A stretch of 64,000 nt of DNA from CAXBNB01 sp040151475. GTDB lineage: Bacteria > Bacteroidota > Bacteroidia > Cytophagales > Cyclobacteriaceae. The DNA is taken from contig NZ_JBDKWG010000146.1 in assembly GCF_040151475.1 (NCBI RefSeq), positions 186,001-250,000 on the forward strand, written 5' to 3'. Both the position numbers and the translations under genes were made by a program. Below, in pieces: positions 62,907 through 64,000 of the stretch. The number at the start of each line of letters is the position of its first letter. Position 1 is the stretch's first letter. The notes beneath the pieces are model-generated. The model saw nothing but the letters and a program-made list of their open reading frames with translations, was not told where the DNA came from and did no database searches.

Positions 62907-64000
62907 ATGTTAGCAAAGACTTTCGGTAGTGCTGTATATGGAGTTGATGCCTCCACCATTACGATTGAAGTAAATGTAGGAACCGGAACTAAGTTTTTTA
63001 TGGTTGGATTGGCAGATTCAGCAGTAAAAGAAAGCGAGCAAAGAATAGATTCGGCATTGAAGCAAAATGGTTTCAATATGCCTCGCCAAAAAGTAATTGT
63101 GAACCTTGCTCCTGCTGACATTAGAAAAGAAGGCTCTGCCTACGACCTTCCAATTGCTATTGGAATATTGGAAGCATCTGGACAAATTATTTCTAAAAAT
63201 CTTGAGGGTTACATTATTATGGGAGAGCTATCACTAGATGGTCAATTGAGACCCATAAAAGGAGCTTTACCCATTGCAATAGAAGCAAGAAAAAGAGGTT
63301 TTAACAGTTTCATTCTCCCAAAAGAAAATGCCCAGGAAGCAGCCATAGTTGATAATCTTGAAATACTAGGTGCAGAATCGATAACCCAAGCCATCAATCA
63401 TTTAAATGGAACTGAAAAAATTGAGGCAATCAAATATGACACTCGTGATGTATTTTATCATAACCTAAGTGGATATGAAGCAGATTTTGCCAATGTACAG
63501 GGTCAGGAAAATATCAAGCGCGCATTAGAAATTGCTGCTGCCGGAGGACATAATGTAATAATGATCGGACCACCAGGAGCTGGCAAAACGATGCTGGCAA
63601 AACGACTGCCATCTATTCTTCCCCCACTCACATTGCATGAGGCACTAGAGTCCACAAAAATTCACTCTGTTGCTGGCAAGTTAGGTGCCAATTCGTCATT
63701 AATTTCTACCCGTCCGTTTCGTTCTCCCCACCACACCATAAGTGATGTGGCTCTTGTAGGAGGTGGCGGAATTCCTCAACCAGGAGAAATTTCTCTCGCT
63801 AATAACGGTGTGCTTTTTTTAGACGAACTGCCAGAATTTAAAAGAACTGTACTGGAAGTAATGAGGCAACCACTTGAAGAAAGAAAAGTTACCATTTCTC
63901 GCGCAAAAGTTTCAATGGATTTTCCCGCCAATTTTATGCTAATCGCCAGCATGAACCCATGCCCATGTGGTTATTATAATCATCCTGAAAAAGAATGTGT
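62907..64000 (+). CDS. comM: YifB/ComM-family Mg-chelatase-like AAA ATPase, 3'-truncated by window edge
   Basis: 364 residues visible from the ATG at 62907. N-terminal ChlI-type S5-like fold (LAKTFGSAVYGVDASTITIE, FFMVGLADSAVKESEQRI), the AAA domain with Walker A GPPGAGKT and Walker B LFLDELPEF, and the cysteine-rich ASMNPCPCGYY loop. ComM is a helicase that promotes branch migration during natural transformation; YifB is the wider name. The C-terminal lid domain lies beyond the window. Confidence 0.95.
   Translation, partial: MLAKTFGSAVYGVDASTITIEVNVGTGTKFFMVGLADSAVKESEQRIDSALKQNGFNMPRQKVIVNLAPADIRKEGSAYDLPIAIGILEASGQIISKNLEGYIIMGELSLDGQLRPIKGALPIAIEARKRGFNSFILPKENAQEAAIVDNLEILGAESITQAINHLNGTEKIEAIKYDTRDVFYHNLSGYEADFANVQGQENIKRALEIAAAGGHNVIMIGPPGAGKTMLAKRLPSILPPLTLHEALESTKIHSVAGKLGANSSLISTRPFRSPHHTISDVALVGGGGIPQPGEISLANNGVLFLDELPEFKRTVLEVMRQPLEERKVTISRAKVSMDFPANFMLIASMNPCPCGYYNHPEKEC

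Noticed and set aside
1..64000. tRNA or rRNA genes
   Set aside because: No cloverleaf or rRNA-like stretch was recognised by eye; a covariance-model scan would be needed to exclude a missed tRNA.

Overview
This window looks like a chromosomal segment of a low-GC member of the Bacteroidota, most likely order Cytophagales. The basis is gene content (CcoG/FixH, a CcmB-C-D-E-F heme operon, a Wza-like protein with many SLBB repeats, a Wzi-type capsule porin, an ECF sigma factor followed by a tiny partner gene), many short overlapping genes, and repeated TAnnTTTG promoter elements. This is a family-level inference; no database search was possible.

Layout. 1-2257: end of a cytochrome cbb3 maturation block (ccoG, fixH, SafE-like). 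2368-4155: three overlapping genes, GHKL ATPase, STAS-like and PIN, which look like an undescribed partner-switch or toxin module. 4251-5405: a VTT membrane protein and an unknown. 5786-11080: sulfate activation operon (DUF2061, cysC, cysD, cysN, cysQ) invaded by two repeat-borne small genes: a four-helix-bundle protein between cysD and cysN, and a DUF559 gene that is fused in frame to cysQ through a repeat copy. 11157-38963: capsule or exopolysaccharide locus: Wza-like exporter, Wzz, pseudaminic-acid-type genes (pseB, pseC, pseF, a GNAT, an N-formyltransferase, pseI; no pseG), Wzx, Wzy, glycosyltransferases, WcaJ-like initiating transferase, Wzi, CapD/FlaA1-like dehydratase.

Between the Wza-like gene and wzz lies an accessory island (about 13.7-18.9 kb). 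It is built as successive modules, hicAB, DUF433-Uma2, then a broken AlbA-type ATPase with an AbiE-like pair, and each module is followed by a fragment of the 5' end of wzz. A 223-bp direct repeat flanks the DUF433-Uma2 module, and a 132-bp MITE with a 10-bp target duplication has cut the end of the abiEii-like gene.

39791-49267: mixed housekeeping genes (class V aminotransferase, a large metalloprotease-like/propeller/outer-membrane protein, DUF427, ECF sigma factor, nth, tonB, VanZ-like, gcvH, GH3/NagZ-like). 49252-53822 (minus strand): cytochrome c maturation operon ccmB-C-D-E-F, without ccmA. 53941-58622: a second nucleotide-sugar cluster (GlcA 4-epimerase-like, rfbA, rfbC, UXS-like, nucleotide-sugar 6-dehydrogenase), closed by a strong bidirectional terminator. 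58680-64000: an unknown helical-repeat protein, a small secreted peptide, an orphan peptide-binding lipoprotein, a small membrane protein, and the start of a ComM/YifB ATPase.

How it fits together: the sulfate activation genes can make PAPS, with CysQ clearing PAP, next to a large surface-polysaccharide locus. No sulfate-reducing enzymes are visible, so PAPS may be used for sulfation. The two nucleotide-sugar clusters supply building blocks for the Wzx/Wzy/Wza/Wzz machinery.
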